Shown here: positions 1-9,091 of the stretch, one piece after another
Layout of the letters: the number at the start of each line of letters is the position of its first letter
Numbering within the stretch: the stretch's first letter is position 1
From: Dunaliella salina
Lineage: Eukaryota > Chlorophyta > Chlorophyceae > Chlamydomonadales > Dunaliellaceae
Reading direction: 5' to 3'
Length of the DNA stretch: 27,629 bases
Assembly (NCBI GenBank): GCA_002284615.2
Contig: MU070205.1
Span: forward strand, 37,436-65,064
The notes under the pieces: generated by a model
Seen by the model: only the letters and a program-made list of their open reading frames with translations
Databases searched by the model: none
Told to the model about the DNA's origin: nothing
Made by a program: the position numbers and the translations under genes

Positions 1-84
<84 letters not shown>
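1..84. repeat. (CA)42 microsatellite at contig start
   Basis: An uninterrupted CA dinucleotide tract runs from the first base to position 84. The window begins inside it, so its true length is unknown. The right end of the window also stops in a dinucleotide tract, which suggests assembly breaks. Confidence 0.98.
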
Positions 85-86
<2 letters not shown>

Positions 87-544
87 CCACTCCTGCTGGT
101 CGATATGCCCTGCAGGTGTGATGGGTTCCTGGCATGCCCTGCCAAGACCATGTCCTTGGCATTGTGTACAAGAACCTGCAGCAAAGGGTGTCCAGAAGAG
201 GCGAAGGCTGGGGATTGTGAGCATGTTGTACAATGGAGATAGAGCTGAGTCTAGAATTAGCAAGTTGCATTGGAGACCCATCAGCTTGCAGCAGCAAGGG
301 ATAAGCAAGGTTGCAGCCCAGGGAAGGAGCAAGCTGTTCAATGGTGTGTAATTGGTTCCTCATTTGTACGTGCGATCTAGCCAAGCCCACAGATTGTGTT
401 GTTGCCGGTCAAATGATCAGCAAGGGTGCCTTCCAGCCTGTGTCCTTGTCTCAGCCCAAGAGTTCTGTATACATCTGAGATTGTGGCTGCATGTTGCTGC
501 TACGTATCCACATCCTGAATGATCACTTGTTCATCTCCCCTCAG

Positions 545-632
545 AGCATCATGGTGCAAAAGCTCTAAGTTCTGCTCGAGACACCCAAGACCAAGCCTTC
601 GCGCAGTTCTTTGGACGTTTGAGAGAGGTCAG
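545..632 (+). CDS. Possible internal exon, unidentified protein
   Basis: A short open stretch follows a pyrimidine-rich acceptor (tctcccctcag, ending at 544) and runs to a usable donor (gtcag|gtacag; an alternative donor lies 5 bases earlier). The phase-2 reading contains the peptide DQAFAQFFGRLREV, which looks like an amphipathic helix. It is on the same strand as the better exons at 1557–2961 and could belong to the same gene. I do not recognise the family. Composition and splice signals are the only support, so this is a weak call. The flanking sequence from 85 to 540 shows no other convincing exon. Confidence 0.28.
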
Positions 633-740
633 GTACAGTGTTTCTTGGAGGGAAAGCAGCTTTTTTTTGTTGATGTTCTGGGCTTAGTTGTGTTTCACCG
701 TCAAATCAACAGTGCCTTTCCAGAGCTGCATGCGTGCGTG

Positions 741-742
<2 letters not shown>

Positions 743-821
<79 letters not shown>
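743..821. repeat. (TG)n microsatellite
   Basis: About 39 uninterrupted TG units, preceded by a degenerate TGCGTGCGTGCA lead-in. Long Val/Cys or Thr/His reading frames across it are artefacts of the repeat. Confidence 0.98.
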
Positions 822-824
<3 letters not shown>

Positions 825-1425
825 TGACTGTACCAGGCTGTGGGCAAAAATACCTAACCAACCCCGCATACTTTACCTGCAAATGGTTCATTTTTGTTTC
901 TCTCTTGGGACTTGCAGCAGGAAATATCATGGGAAAAACAAACAGTAACAACATGCAGTGGTTGGTTATATACAGAATCCCCTGTTCTCAAGAGAGAAGA
1001 ACTGGGCAAAGTGGTGCCCCCAAATGGGAGCTTTTGACAACCATCCTTTCTCTTCATCCTGGAACAAAAAAAGTTCTATGGTGGAAGTGTTGCCTTTGGT
1101 TGAGTTCAGGTCCGGGGAGTGAACAGGGTCCTTGTGATTCTGATGACTCTCTGTGCATGTGATTTCCTTTGGTATAATCATGGTTGGAAATGTGTTACAA
1201 ATTGTAGCTTACAACTGTTCCTGCCAAGGAGGGCAGCTCAATTGAAGGAAACAGCCCGGCCAGTTTTGAATGTTGGATTGCAACAAACGTGGCTAACGTG
1301 TGGGCTTTATGCAATGGGCATGTGAAGAGCATGCACTGTTTTTTGAGTTTTTCTAGAGAGCAGAGAGGCTCAATACTCAAGAGTGCGCAACATGCCTGCC
1401 TGAAACCCGCACAGCATTCGAGCAG

Positions 1426-1509
1426 GTGAAGAGCAGCTTTTGCTGGAAGTGTTTCACAAAGAGCTACTTCAGGCACGTCCAGGCTGTCGAACTAATCTTC
1501 AGCTGGCAG
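1426..1509 (+). CDS. Possible internal exon, unidentified helical protein
   Basis: After an acceptor-like gagcag at 1425 the reading gives EEQLLLEVFHKELLQARP and continues to a donor-like ctggcag|gttgct at 1509/1510. The peptide has the Leu/Glu spacing of an amphipathic helix. Its end phase does not match the phase-0 start of the next exon at 1557, so either the boundary is wrong or a small exon is missing. Same strand and neighbourhood as the 1557–2961 exon chain. The family is not recognised. Confidence 0.3.
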
Positions 1510-1556
1510 GTTGCTGCTTGCAATAAGGATGGTCAATCCTTGCACTCCAATCACAG

Positions 1557-1670
1557 GTGCATGGAGAGCAGCAGGTGATCAGCACGGAGGCTTGGGACAA
1601 GCTGTTTGGCAAGGTCGTGGCCCCAGAGCATGCGCATGCTTCCCTGGAGCTCATGCGTGCTGATGCAACA
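1557..1670 (+). CDS. Internal exon of an unidentified gene (exon 1 of a phase-0 chain)
   Basis: An exon of 114 bases (38 codons, phase 0–0) lies between an acceptor (caatcacag) and a good donor (aca|gtaagg). It encodes a helical segment including TEAWDKLFGKVVAPEH and ends LELMRADAT. Together with the exons at 2480–2596 and 2898–2961 it gives one uninterrupted reading across two introns of about 809 and 301 bases. That is strong internal support for a real gene. I see no catalytic motif and do not recognise the family; a helical-repeat protein is possible. The intron from 1671 to 2479 contains no other feature I can support. Confidence 0.5.
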
Positions 1671-2479
1671 GTAAGGTGAACAGAGGTTTGATTTGGGAGC
1701 AAACTCTTGGTTACCTCATCAAGTGAGGAGCCAGGCACCTTGCAACTGAACAGCAGATGCTACTGTTTTGTATTTGACCAAAATTTGAGCAAAACAGGAC
1801 CTGATTTACCGACAGCATATTTGTTGCAGGGATCAGACAGGGTGGGATTGGTCGAGCCGAGGTTATGGTCAAATTCTCCTCAGGCTAGTTGAGGTGCGTG
1901 GCTGCAGCCTTTTACGTTATTCACTTGGCTATTGAAAGATTAAGTGTTCAGGTTTACACAAAGAAGCCATCGGTCAAAAGGCATGACTACTAGGCTTTAA
2001 CGGAAAAATGCCATCATAGTAAGGTTTTAAATTTGCGTAATAGGTAAAGTATAACGATGATAACAACAGTGTAAAAGATAAGGCTTTTGTGTTTAGAGAA
2101 GTCTGGCAGGCTAATTGAGGTGTGTGAATACAGCTCATTGCGTGGAATGTTGTGGCGCCGGTCCTGAGAGCGTGCCCTACATTTTGCAGGCCTTGGTTGG
2201 TGGGCCAATATACATGTTTGAAGCCTCTCAGGAGGTATAAAGGAAAAGGCTTCAGTCAAGACGCACGACCGCTGGCCGTTTGAAGCCTTGCAGCACTGAA
2301 CAACGTCGAACGCACTGGGTTTCAGATAAGGACTGTGCACAGTGCTGTGAGGCCTGCTGAAAGGTCATAATTTGGCATGCTCACCATCTTACTTCACATG
2401 TTTTAGATGCATTTGTGCAATCAATGCAAGTCGCACATGCTAGGATTTTGGCCTCATGCCATGGGACTGTGTGCGGCAG

Positions 2480-2596
2480 GTGGGAGCATCGGTTGGTGCA
2501 CCAGAGCTGGCCGAGTGTGTGATCCAGCCTGCGCTGGCACAAGAGCTGCGCTTGAATTTGAAATCCAAGGACTTTGTGGCGACCATCATGCGCAAG
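2480..2596 (+). CDS. Internal exon of an unidentified gene (exon 2 of the chain)
   Basis: Exactly 39 codons, phase 0–0, from an acceptor (gtgcggcag) to a consensus donor (aag|gtgagg). The reading contains PELAECVIQPALAQELRLNL and KDFVATIMRK, an alternation of hydrophobic and charged residues typical of helices. It joins directly to VSAGAPTELLQRLY in the next exon. An overlapping longer open frame starting at 2407 is out of phase with both neighbouring exons and is rejected. Function unknown. Confidence 0.52.
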
Positions 2597-2666
2597 GTGA
2601 GGACAGTTGGAAGTAGATTGCAATAGCCCCTTGAACGAAGTCAAGTCTCTCGTCTCTGTCCAGGCC

Positions 2667-2689
2667 GGGTGGGGGGTGGGGGGTGGGGG
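2667..2689 (+). other. G-quadruplex motif with one-base loops
   Basis: Four G-runs of 3, 6, 6 and 5 bases are each separated by a single T. This is the tightest-loop arrangement and is predicted to fold as a very stable parallel quadruplex on the + strand. It sits about 70 bases downstream of the donor at 2597, inside the intron between exons 2 and 3 of the unidentified gene, and would also be present in the pre-mRNA. Confidence 0.75.
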
Positions 2690-2897
2690 TTGGATGAGTT
2701 TGAGCCCCTGTGGCGGTTGCGCTTAGTTCTGTTTCCAGCAACATTTCTTATGATGTTGGTATCACTGTGTAGCTTTGCAGTGTCGACTGCATGCTCATTG
2801 CCTTGGAGCAGCTGACAAGGGGAATGGTACAACTTGAACGTGCTGCTATACTTGTGCAGACATGATGAATTGCACTCCCTTGTCGCTTGTTTGCAAG

Positions 2898-2961
2898 GTG
2901 TCGGCTGGTGCCCCCACGGAGCTGCTGCAGCGATTGTACCAGGCAGAGCACAGCATGCGGG
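2898..2961 (+). CDS. Internal exon of an unidentified gene (exon 3 of the chain)
   Basis: A 64-base exon from an acceptor (ttgcaag, AG at 2896–2897) to a perfect donor (g|gtgagt at 2962). It starts in phase 0, continuing exon 2, and encodes VSAGAPTELLQRLYQAEHSM before leaving one base of the next codon. The next exon was not found. A Harbinger transposon begins 124 bases further on (3086), apparently inside the following intron. No family recognised. Confidence 0.48.
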
Positions 2962-3089
2962 GTGAGTATGAAGTGTGGCACCAAGTTGAAGTAGAAATTG
3001 CAAAATTAAATTGAAGATGTCTGCAGAAAGCAGGTTTTCATGGCATGTAGGTTCAATAAGCAGGCAGCCCGAAGGCTCTTCTTAAGGGG

Positions 3090-3175
3090 GCGGTCACACA
3101 CAATTTTTTTCGGCTTTTTTTCCGTCAGTGTTGAAAAAAATTTTCACTTTGGGCAAAAAAATTGCGGTCACACAC
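3090..3175. repeat. Repeated GCGGTCACACAC motif, left end of Harbinger element
   Basis: The 12-mer GCGGTCACACAC occurs at 3090–3101 and again at 3164–3175. Its reverse complement occurs at 4754–4765 and 4686–4697, with a one-mismatch third copy at 4620–4631. The spacing of roughly 66–74 bases is similar at both ends. Repeated subterminal motifs of this kind are candidate binding sites for the transposase or its partner DNA-binding protein. Confidence 0.8.
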
Positions 3176-3401
3176 AAAATTTTTCTCCTCGGGCAATTTT
3201 TTTTGGCCTACCCAAAAAAAATTTCGGTTCCAGCCAGAAGTCACTAGGGACCGTCTTTGGGAATTTTTTTTCGGTTGGGGTCAGTTTTCAGTTACCGTTC
3301 GGGAGTGCCTCTTGGGANTGCCCCTTCAATGCAAGGTCCANAAACACNAAAATTTNCAGTTTTTTNCAACATTCACNTATTTCATCTTTGAGGGTGGCGC
3401 C

Positions 3402-3851
3402 ATGCCTCCCAAGCGCAAGCAAGGGTCCAATGGCAGGGGGAGGGGGGCAAGAGGTCAGCCCAGCAAGAAAGCACAGGTGCTCAGTCCAGATGAGGACCAG
3501 CACAAGCCTAGCAGGGACCTGCAGATGTCAGAGGCAGTGGTGGTAGGCAGCCGGTCTGGCGGCTCCTTGCATGCGCTTGCAGCCCATGTAGCTGATCAGT
3601 TGCAGCTTGAGCAGGATCAGCAGCAGGTGAGCGAAGTCACACATGCAGCCAAGAGGCCACTGCGCGCAGCAGCACCCAAGCCGGGAGCTCACGAGGGTTT
3701 GGATGGGGAGCCAGCCTACGATGGTGAAAGTGAGGTACCATATTTGGTCATTTCCTCCATGCGAGCATTTGGCGGCAAGGAAAGCCAAGAACCATCCTCA
3801 ATCTTTCTACGCAGAGCACTAAAATTCCATATGTGTGCATCACCAACTTGA
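3402..3851 (+). CDS. Harbinger accessory ORF, probably truncated
   Basis: The ATG sits in a good context (gcgccATGc). The protein begins with a basic, likely nuclear-targeting stretch (MPPKRKQGSNGRGRGARG) followed by a low-complexity Gln/Ala-rich region. Autonomous PIF/Harbinger elements usually carry a second gene with a Myb/SANT-like domain. No such domain is visible here, so the attribution rests on position inside the element. From about 3715 onward the frame is merely antisense to the transposase C-terminus, so the authentic part is probably only about 100 residues, cut short by an internal deletion. Confidence 0.45.
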   Translation: MPPKRKQGSNGRGRGARGQPSKKAQVLSPDEDQHKPSRDLQMSEAVVVGSRSGGSLHALAAHVADQLQLEQDQQQVSEVTHAAKRPLRAAAPKPGAHEGLDGEPAYDGESEVPYLVISSMRAFGGKESQEPSSIFLRRALKFHMCASPT

Positions 3852-4535
3852 CCTGCCCTTCCAGCGCTAACAAGTGAACGTGCCATGAGCATCAACACAT
3901 ACGAAAAGAATAATAGCCATGTGTTTTTTGTAGCAATAGTAGACATCACCCCACTCATATGGCTTCTCAATCCTCATGAATGTTCCGTCTATTGCACCAG
4001 CACAAAAAGGCAAATTGCACAAGCCTCTGAAATCTCGCATGACGCGCATGAGTTCCTGTCCTTCTGGAAAGACGATCATGCTTGGCACAAATTCTTTGCA
4101 CAGCACAAACACAACTTCATGAATTATATTGGTCGCGGAAGGCTTACTAATATCATAGGTCTGCGCAAGGTGGTAGTATGGAGAACCTGAGCCAGCCCAG
4201 TGCAAAAAAACTGCCAGCCTCTTCTCAACAGGGATTGCACCCCGCAAACGTGTGTCTTGCTTTGCAAGTGAGGCACAATATGTCTCACACAGGGTCTTGA
4301 AGGCTGGCTTGCTCATGCGGAAAGCTTGCCTGAATTGGGCAGGCTCATATTCAGGGTGAGTCCTTCCAATGTTGGCCCAGTCCCTGCACACTTGCTTCTC
4401 CCAAAATCCAAAAGGAGGACTTTCCTTCAAGGGCAAGGGGAAGGAAGAGAATGTAAAGGACGGAAGGGCAGGAGAGGAGGAGTAGTTCCCATGCATGCCC
4501 CATGCAGGAGTGCCCCTTCTTGAAGGGGCACTCAT
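3690..4535 (-). pseudogene. PIF/Harbinger DDE transposase (frameshifted)
   Basis: The first 222 codons (4535 down to 3867) encode an N-terminal helical region (DWANIGRTHPEYEPAQFRQA, about residues 52–71), a conserved middle (VEKRLAVFLHWAGSG), and the DDE core: AIDGTF with Asp183 and CVDAHG with Asp215. The frame then stops. One frameshift away the family continuation GRAGQVGDAHIW appears (about 3800–3880 in another frame), followed by a second shift near 3740. The third acidic residue, normally in a GDxxY/F-like motif, is not recognisable. A perfect palindrome lies immediately upstream of the start codon. The product would be inactive. Confidence 0.85.
4509..4532. repeat. Perfect 11-bp inverted repeat before transposase start
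   Basis: AGTGCCCCTTC, a TT spacer, then GAAGGGGCACT. It lies directly upstream (minus-strand sense) of the transposase ATG at 4535–4533. It could be an operator-like or cruciform site, or a remnant of a small foldback insertion. Confidence 0.75.
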
Positions 4536-5083
4536 GAAGGGAGTGCGCTTGCATGAATGTGGGACAAATTCTCACCTCCCTGATGCTCCACCGTGGCTAA
4601 GCACTGACGAAAAAATTTTGTGTTTGACCGCTTGCAAAATTTTTCCGTCGAGGGCGAAAATTTTTTTCGGTGGACGGAAAAAATTGTGTGTGACCGCAAT
4701 TTTTTTTCCAATTTCTGACGGAAAAAAGTCCGAAAAAAATACCGAAAAAAAATGTGTGTGACCGCAGCCTAACAAACCTGAAAATTGCATGGGATGATAC
4801 GGTGGCACAAACATAGCCGCTGAATGCCGCTGAAGCGTTGCGATGGGTCTATGTACCTGTGTGCAGTCTTGCCCACAGGTAGCTTGCTCACGCACACATA
4901 GGTATGGGGAGAGAAGGGTCAATGTTCTTCAAATGAGGCTCTCTAAGCCTACGGAGAGGCCCTTTCTCTACATGGAGGGCCTCCATGATCTGTTTTTGTT
5001 GGGAAACTGCTTTTCACAGACCTCCTTTTGGATACAAATTTTCTACCTGAGTTGAGAAAGAATAACGATTCAATTGATGCACC

Positions 5084-5227
5084 ATGGCTCAACAGCACAT
5101 GTCTGCAGATCCTGGCATACTTTCCTTCTCAGCTGTGGACCCTCATACTTTGACTTTCCCACCCAATTTTGGCAATCCCCTGTGTATACTTGAGTTGTCA
5201 GTCCTCAAAAAGCCCATCACCTGGCAG
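5084..5227 (+). CDS. Probable first exon of a VAP-type MSP-domain protein
   Basis: The ATG is in a near-ideal context (gcaccATGGctc). The first residues contain LSFSAVDPHTLTFPPNFGNP followed by a hydrophobic strand ending LELS. This matches the opening beta-strands of the major sperm protein (MSP) domain of VAP/VAMP-associated proteins (an LxhxPxxLxFPxE…P-like pattern). VAPs are ER membrane tethers that bind FFAT motifs through this domain. The open frame ends near 5227, and a splice donor is ambiguous within 5190–5230. I could not find the next exon, which should carry the VAFKVKTT-like strand. The gene may be broken or its intron long. An MSP domain is favoured, not proven. Confidence 0.42.
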
Positions 5228-5526
5228 GCAACGTGCTCAACGTGCCGGAGCCAGCCTCCCTGTGCCATTCCTTTACACTCAAATCATTAAGGTTCCAGAA
5301 TGCAGATTACAGCAAGCAAGGCCTCCAGTCAAAACACGCTCAGACCATACTGGGCCTCAAAAGTTGCTTGCAGGTGCAAGAGCTGGACGGGCTGAGCATT
5401 GCGCCTCTTGCTTCTAAGCTACGTAGAAAGGAAGCTGCTACCAACTCAGGCGATGCAACCTGTCGTAAAAAAGGGTTTCTGCCCTGGGTGAACAGAAGAC
5501 CATTGTGAGCCTTACATGCTTCTTAC

Positions 5527-5565
5527 ATTGTTACCATTGAACAAAAAAAACCTTATGGTAACAAT
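5527..5565. repeat. 11-bp perfect inverted repeat with A-rich loop
   Basis: ATTGTTACCAT and ATGGTAACAAT flank a 17-base spacer that includes eight A residues. It can form a hairpin on either strand. On the minus strand it carries a T8 loop, so it is not a canonical terminator. Confidence 0.7.
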
Positions 5566-5894
5566 TAGTTCTACATGCGCGCGGAACTCACTGGAGTCGT
5601 TGTCACCACCAGGAAATGCCAGTTCTCCTGCTGCCAGTCGGCGTGGAACACTGCACCTGCCACTCAACTTTGTGCCATGAATTGCAGTGCAACATAAACC
5701 TGGCAACCTGTTCCATGTGCAGGACACCCTCGCCCAGCGCAGTTCCAAAGCGCTTTCGGTCGCCCCCATGAACAATTCACCAGAACAGTCTCACTTCGCT
5801 GTTCATGCATCCTGCATGCATCCATGTGTACCATGAGCGCACCTATGCATGTTCATATGTCCCCACCATTAGAATTTGCGGGAAAGTTGGCACG

Positions 5895-6082
5895 TGGAGG
5901 TGCTGCGAGTGGCTCAATGGCTGTTTCGCACCCATTCTGGCAGAAAAAGCTGGATTTTCAGACTTGCACTGAATGATCAGTGCTCGTGGACGTAAGCTGC
6001 TTTTAATTCATCTAACCACGCTGTGGTGTAAGATTTTGTGTGGGTACCCTGGGGGATCGTGCTGGTGGGGGGACCTGTCGGA
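5895..6082 (+). repeat. Dispersed repeat, copy 1
   Basis: About 190 bases align with the reverse complement of 10190–10375. Shared blocks include GGCTGTTTCGCACCCA, TGGATTTTCA, TAAGCTGCTTTTA and GCTGTGGTGT, in the same order and spacing with scattered substitutions (roughly 70–75% by eye). No open frame is conserved between the copies, so it is probably a non-coding transposon fragment. The rest of 5570–7270 contains a G14 run (6410–6423) and no gene I can support. Confidence 0.7.
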
Positions 6083-7274
6083 AAAAGTGTGCAAGCTGAT
6101 ACAGGAAGTGACATCGCATCGCAACTGCTGCCCATCCCCTGACAAACCGAGCACATCCCCGGATGCTGCCCAGCATAATGCGTCTATTGGCACTTGAATG
6201 AGGCCAAACGCTAGCCTGTGTAAAAAGGCGTGTGCTTTTTGCTGTGTGACATTTTATTGGAAAATTGAGTCACATGGGAGATTGCCTCCCACCATGGTGC
6301 ATAGTGCACCAATCTGCGACGTGTCTGTCCCTAAAATCAAGCACATTGGGCAGCATGTCTGTGAAATCGGGGACGGGATCAGCTGTGGTTGCGAGTGTGG
6401 CATGGTATTGGGGGGGGGGGGGGTGGCAGCGCCTATCAACAGCCGCCTCCCCCCTCCCCCACATTTTTTCCCAGCCTCTGCACCTCCCCTACCCTCAAGA
6501 CTCCTGCTCATAGCGCAACAAATCGGGTATCCAACGCATGGTTCAGGGCCCAAAACGGTGCAGGGGGTGTTGAGATACAGTGAAGCAAGTGAGACAGTTT
6601 GGCTGGCAGGGGGTGGGTCATTCATGGGGACGACCTCTTTACTTCAGACAAATCTGAAAGTCCAAAATTTTCCAGTGCACTTCAAGTACTAAAGCAGCCT
6701 GCTGTGACCCTGAGACGCCACAGCAAATATTTTCTCTCTTTTGGTCACTTCTTGTGCGTGTGTGAGCACTCAGGCGTGCTATTGAATAATTTGTGGGTAC
6801 ATTCAGGACAGTGCAAGGGCAACCCAAGCATTGACCCATGTGCAGCTAAAAAACAGGGATGCCAGAAGAGGCTTTTTCAAAACATTAATCTGGACAGCTG
6901 CTTGCACAAGGCCAGAAGCACCCTGCCTCTCTCACTCATTGCTGACCTGCACAAGAAAGCCTCCCTGTTTTTTGATGTTGACATTCAATGTGCTTCCTAT
7001 GGATTCCTGAGCATTTTGGGTGAAATTTCATTTTAGGGGGGTGACACTCTGTGGCACCCGGAACCTTCCCATTTTAGGAAAGATGCCCAATGAGCCTCAC
7101 AGAGCCTTGCCCTCTACATGCTTGAAATCTGTATCCCAGATCTAACGACCTGCAGCTGTAAGGGTAACTGTTGTTCGTCTGGAATTGATGTTTTGCTCAC
7201 TGTTTGTACACATTCGGTGCAGAAACTCCCTTCTCGTTTTCATTGCAAAGTTTTTCCCTCAACTGTCCACCCAG

Positions 7275-7363
7275 GGACAAACACACATATGGCAGCACAT
7301 GAGCTCAGCCGACGGTACAGAAAAGAAGGCAATGTAGCCGGAGTACAGCAGCTGCTTCTGCAG
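7275..7363 (+). CDS. Isolated internal exon, helical-repeat-like
   Basis: A phase-2 reading between an acceptor (ccacccag) and a donor (ctgcag|gtcagt) encodes HELSRRYRKEGNVAGVQQLL and ends in LQ. The arrangement resembles one helix-turn-helix of a TPR- or FAT-like repeat, but one repeat is not enough to assign a family. No adjacent exon was found on either side. It could be a remnant exon or part of a large gene whose other exons are unrecognised. Confidence 0.3.
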
Positions 7364-7477
7364 GTCAGTGCTGACATGCAGCATGATTTGATTGGAGTCG
7401 AGGCAAGATACAAACACTGGAAACACAGGCAAGATACAAGCACTGGAAGATGATTGTTTATGAGCATGCGAAAACAT

Positions 7478-7999
7478 GGCTGTTTAGAACCAAATTTGGG
7501 TAATGCACGAAAAAAAATTGAACTACCTAACTTTTTTCCAGTAATAACGAGAATCACCCAAGTTTACATTTACAACCCTGGGTAATCGTTCAGAGAATTT
7601 TTTTAAACTCCGCTTGCTTGTGAGAGACATCACCCTGTAGGCAATTTTTTATATTATCGGGTTGTTGCTGGCAAGTGCTAGGAGGACTGCTGAGAATTGT
7701 AGCTGAAGCTTCCTTCTGGTCAGAAATGCTGACGGTGCACATGCAGGCCAAGATACGCCTAGCGGGCCATCTCTGAAGGCTAAGAAGGCTCTCAGAAGTC
7801 TCAACTGCTGGTCATCCGAGAGAGGAATTTCTGGATTTTTCTTGCCCCCGGGGGGGGGGGGCGGATAAGAAAAATTCAGAAATGCACATCTCTTTCCAGG
7901 TTACCCAAGAATTTTTCCCAGGTTTGTAAATGCAGTTCTTGGGTAATTCCTTTTCTTGAATTTCGAGTTACCCAATACCCAATTGTTGTAAACGTGGCC
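7478..7999. mobile_element. MITE-like element with long imperfect terminal inverted repeats
   Basis: The left end (GGCTGTTTAGAACCAAATTTGGGTAA) resembles the reverse complement of the right end (GGCCACGTTTACAACAATTGGG). Deeper in, ATCACCCAAGTTTACATTTACAACCCTGGG on the left mirrors ATTACCCAAGAACTGCATTTAC on the right. Together the arms are about 90–110 bp. No protein is encoded. A TAA follows the right end, but I could not match a target duplication on the left, so boundaries are approximate and the superfamily is unassigned. Confidence 0.55.
7827..7883. repeat. 17-bp inverted repeat around a G-run
   Basis: ATTTCTGGATTTTTCTT at 7827–7843 pairs with AAGAAAAATTCAGAAAT at 7867–7883, with one mismatch. 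The loop is a C5/G11 stretch. It lies inside the MITE-like element, so it may be an inner palindrome or a nested foldback insertion. Confidence 0.75.
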
Positions 8000-8269
8000 T
8001 AAAGCCGAAGGTAAAAAATATTTTCTTGAGGATGTTCTGGTGGTGGAGAAATGAAGGTTCCAAAATGCCCAAAGGACGTCGACAGCTGGGGATGCAAAGA
8101 TTTTTGACATGGCCTCCTGGTGAGAATGAGTAGCTGTAGTAACGAAAGCAGAGCCAGTGAGAACTTAGCTGCAGGGAGCCTGCCCTCTCCATCAGTAGCT
8201 CACAAAGTGTTCACAAGGAATTGTGTGTCATACATTATTGTGTGCACAAGCAACTTTGTTGTTATGCTG

Positions 8270-8516
8270 CCATACTGCTGCAGCTGCGTCACTGCAGGCA
8301 GCCTGCACACGCTGCAGCCGCAGGCTGTCTGCACATGCCGCTGCTGCATTTCTGCAAGCAGCTGCATCGCTGCAGGCAATCTGCACATGCTGCTGCTGCA
8401 TTTCTGCAAGCAGCTACATTGCTGCAGGCACTCTGCTTTGCTGCAGGCACTCTGCACATGCTGCTGGTAGTCTGCACTTGCTGCAGCTGCCTCGCTGCAC
8501 GTAGCCTGCACATGCA
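8270..8516. repeat. CTG/GCA-rich degenerate minisatellite
   Basis: The block 'ctgcacatgc…gctgctgcatttctgcaagcagct' repeats with a 52-base period (starts at 8329 and 8381) and reappears at 8452 after a 19-base duplication. Several frames stay open on both strands across it because of the Cys/Ala/Leu-rich codons, giving spurious ORFs of 93–204 residues. I see no evidence that any is translated. Confidence 0.7.
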
Positions 8517-8941
8517 CTTGTACTTTATACCTTACACCTTGCATGGCCAATATAGGTGATCGCTTCTGCGGGAATGTGCGCGCGATACCAGAAATGAATG
8601 TAATGGGAAGCAGTATTGGGGCAGGACTCACAAAATACTTGTTGTGAGAGCATAGAATGACAGCGTTCCTGTATGGTACTTGATGCTGCATCTTTTGGAC
8701 ATAAACCAACACAAAGCATCCTATATGACATGAAAAGGGAGCAACGTGAAAGGACACTGGTGCTTTTGAGGTACACTGGCAAGAGGAGCTCGCCCAAACC
8801 AAAATTGCAGCCAAGGAAGATCATGAGGATGAGCAGCAACTCCTGAAAAATGACCAAGGGATGACGGTTTTAAGTCAAAGACGAGTCATGCTGGCTCTTT
8901 CACCTGAAATTTCGTGTGGTTGATCGTAAACTGTTTTTTCA

Positions 8942-9091
8942 GCCCAAATCATGTGTGCGAAGGGCTTGTACAACCTATGCAATTGCTAGCTTCCGAGGCC
9001 CCAAGCCCTCGTTGCGGCAGTGCTTGTTTAGATTTCCAAAATCTGATGGCTGAACTGGACAGCAACCAGTGCGCATCAAGGAAAATACAGG
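8942..9091 (+). CDS. Weak exon candidate, unidentified
   Basis: A strong acceptor (aactgttttttcag) is followed by exactly 150 bases to a donor-like atacag|gttttt. One frame is open throughout and ends LMAELDSNQCASRKIQ. A second frame is also open for most of it, so composition does not settle the reading. No neighbouring exon found. The remainder of 9092–10189 shows nothing I can support. Confidence 0.22.

Larger units (their letters stand above)
3086..4769. mobile_element. PIF/Harbinger DNA transposon, 1684 bp, defective
   Basis: The element is bounded by TAA target duplications (3083–3085 and 4770–4772), the trinucleotide duplication expected of PIF/Harbinger. Its termini are inverted repeats beginning GGGGGCGGTCACACAC on the left and GGCTGCGGTCACACAC on the right. 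Both continue into T-rich sequence with a shared TTTCCGTCAG about 40 bases in. Inside are a minus-strand transposase with catalytic Asp motifs and a plus-strand ORF starting with a basic region, the usual two-gene layout. The transposase carries a frameshift and lacks its last acidic residue, so the copy cannot be autonomous. Several N bases lie in the left half. Confidence 0.88.

Noticed and set aside
684..954. Several open frames across the (TG)n tract
   Set aside because: Their length comes from Val/Cys and Thr/His repeats of the microsatellite.
2407..2616. 69-codon plus-strand frame starting MHLCNQCKSH
   Set aside because: It overlaps exon 2480–2596 in a different frame. Only the exon frame joins in phase with its neighbours and has helix-like composition.
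3716..3851. C-terminal third of the plus-strand Harbinger ORF
   Set aside because: It is the antisense shadow of the transposase C-terminal region.
6599..7036. 145-codon plus-strand frame
   Set aside because: Composition is only weakly protein-like, no motif is visible, and no consistent exon borders were found.
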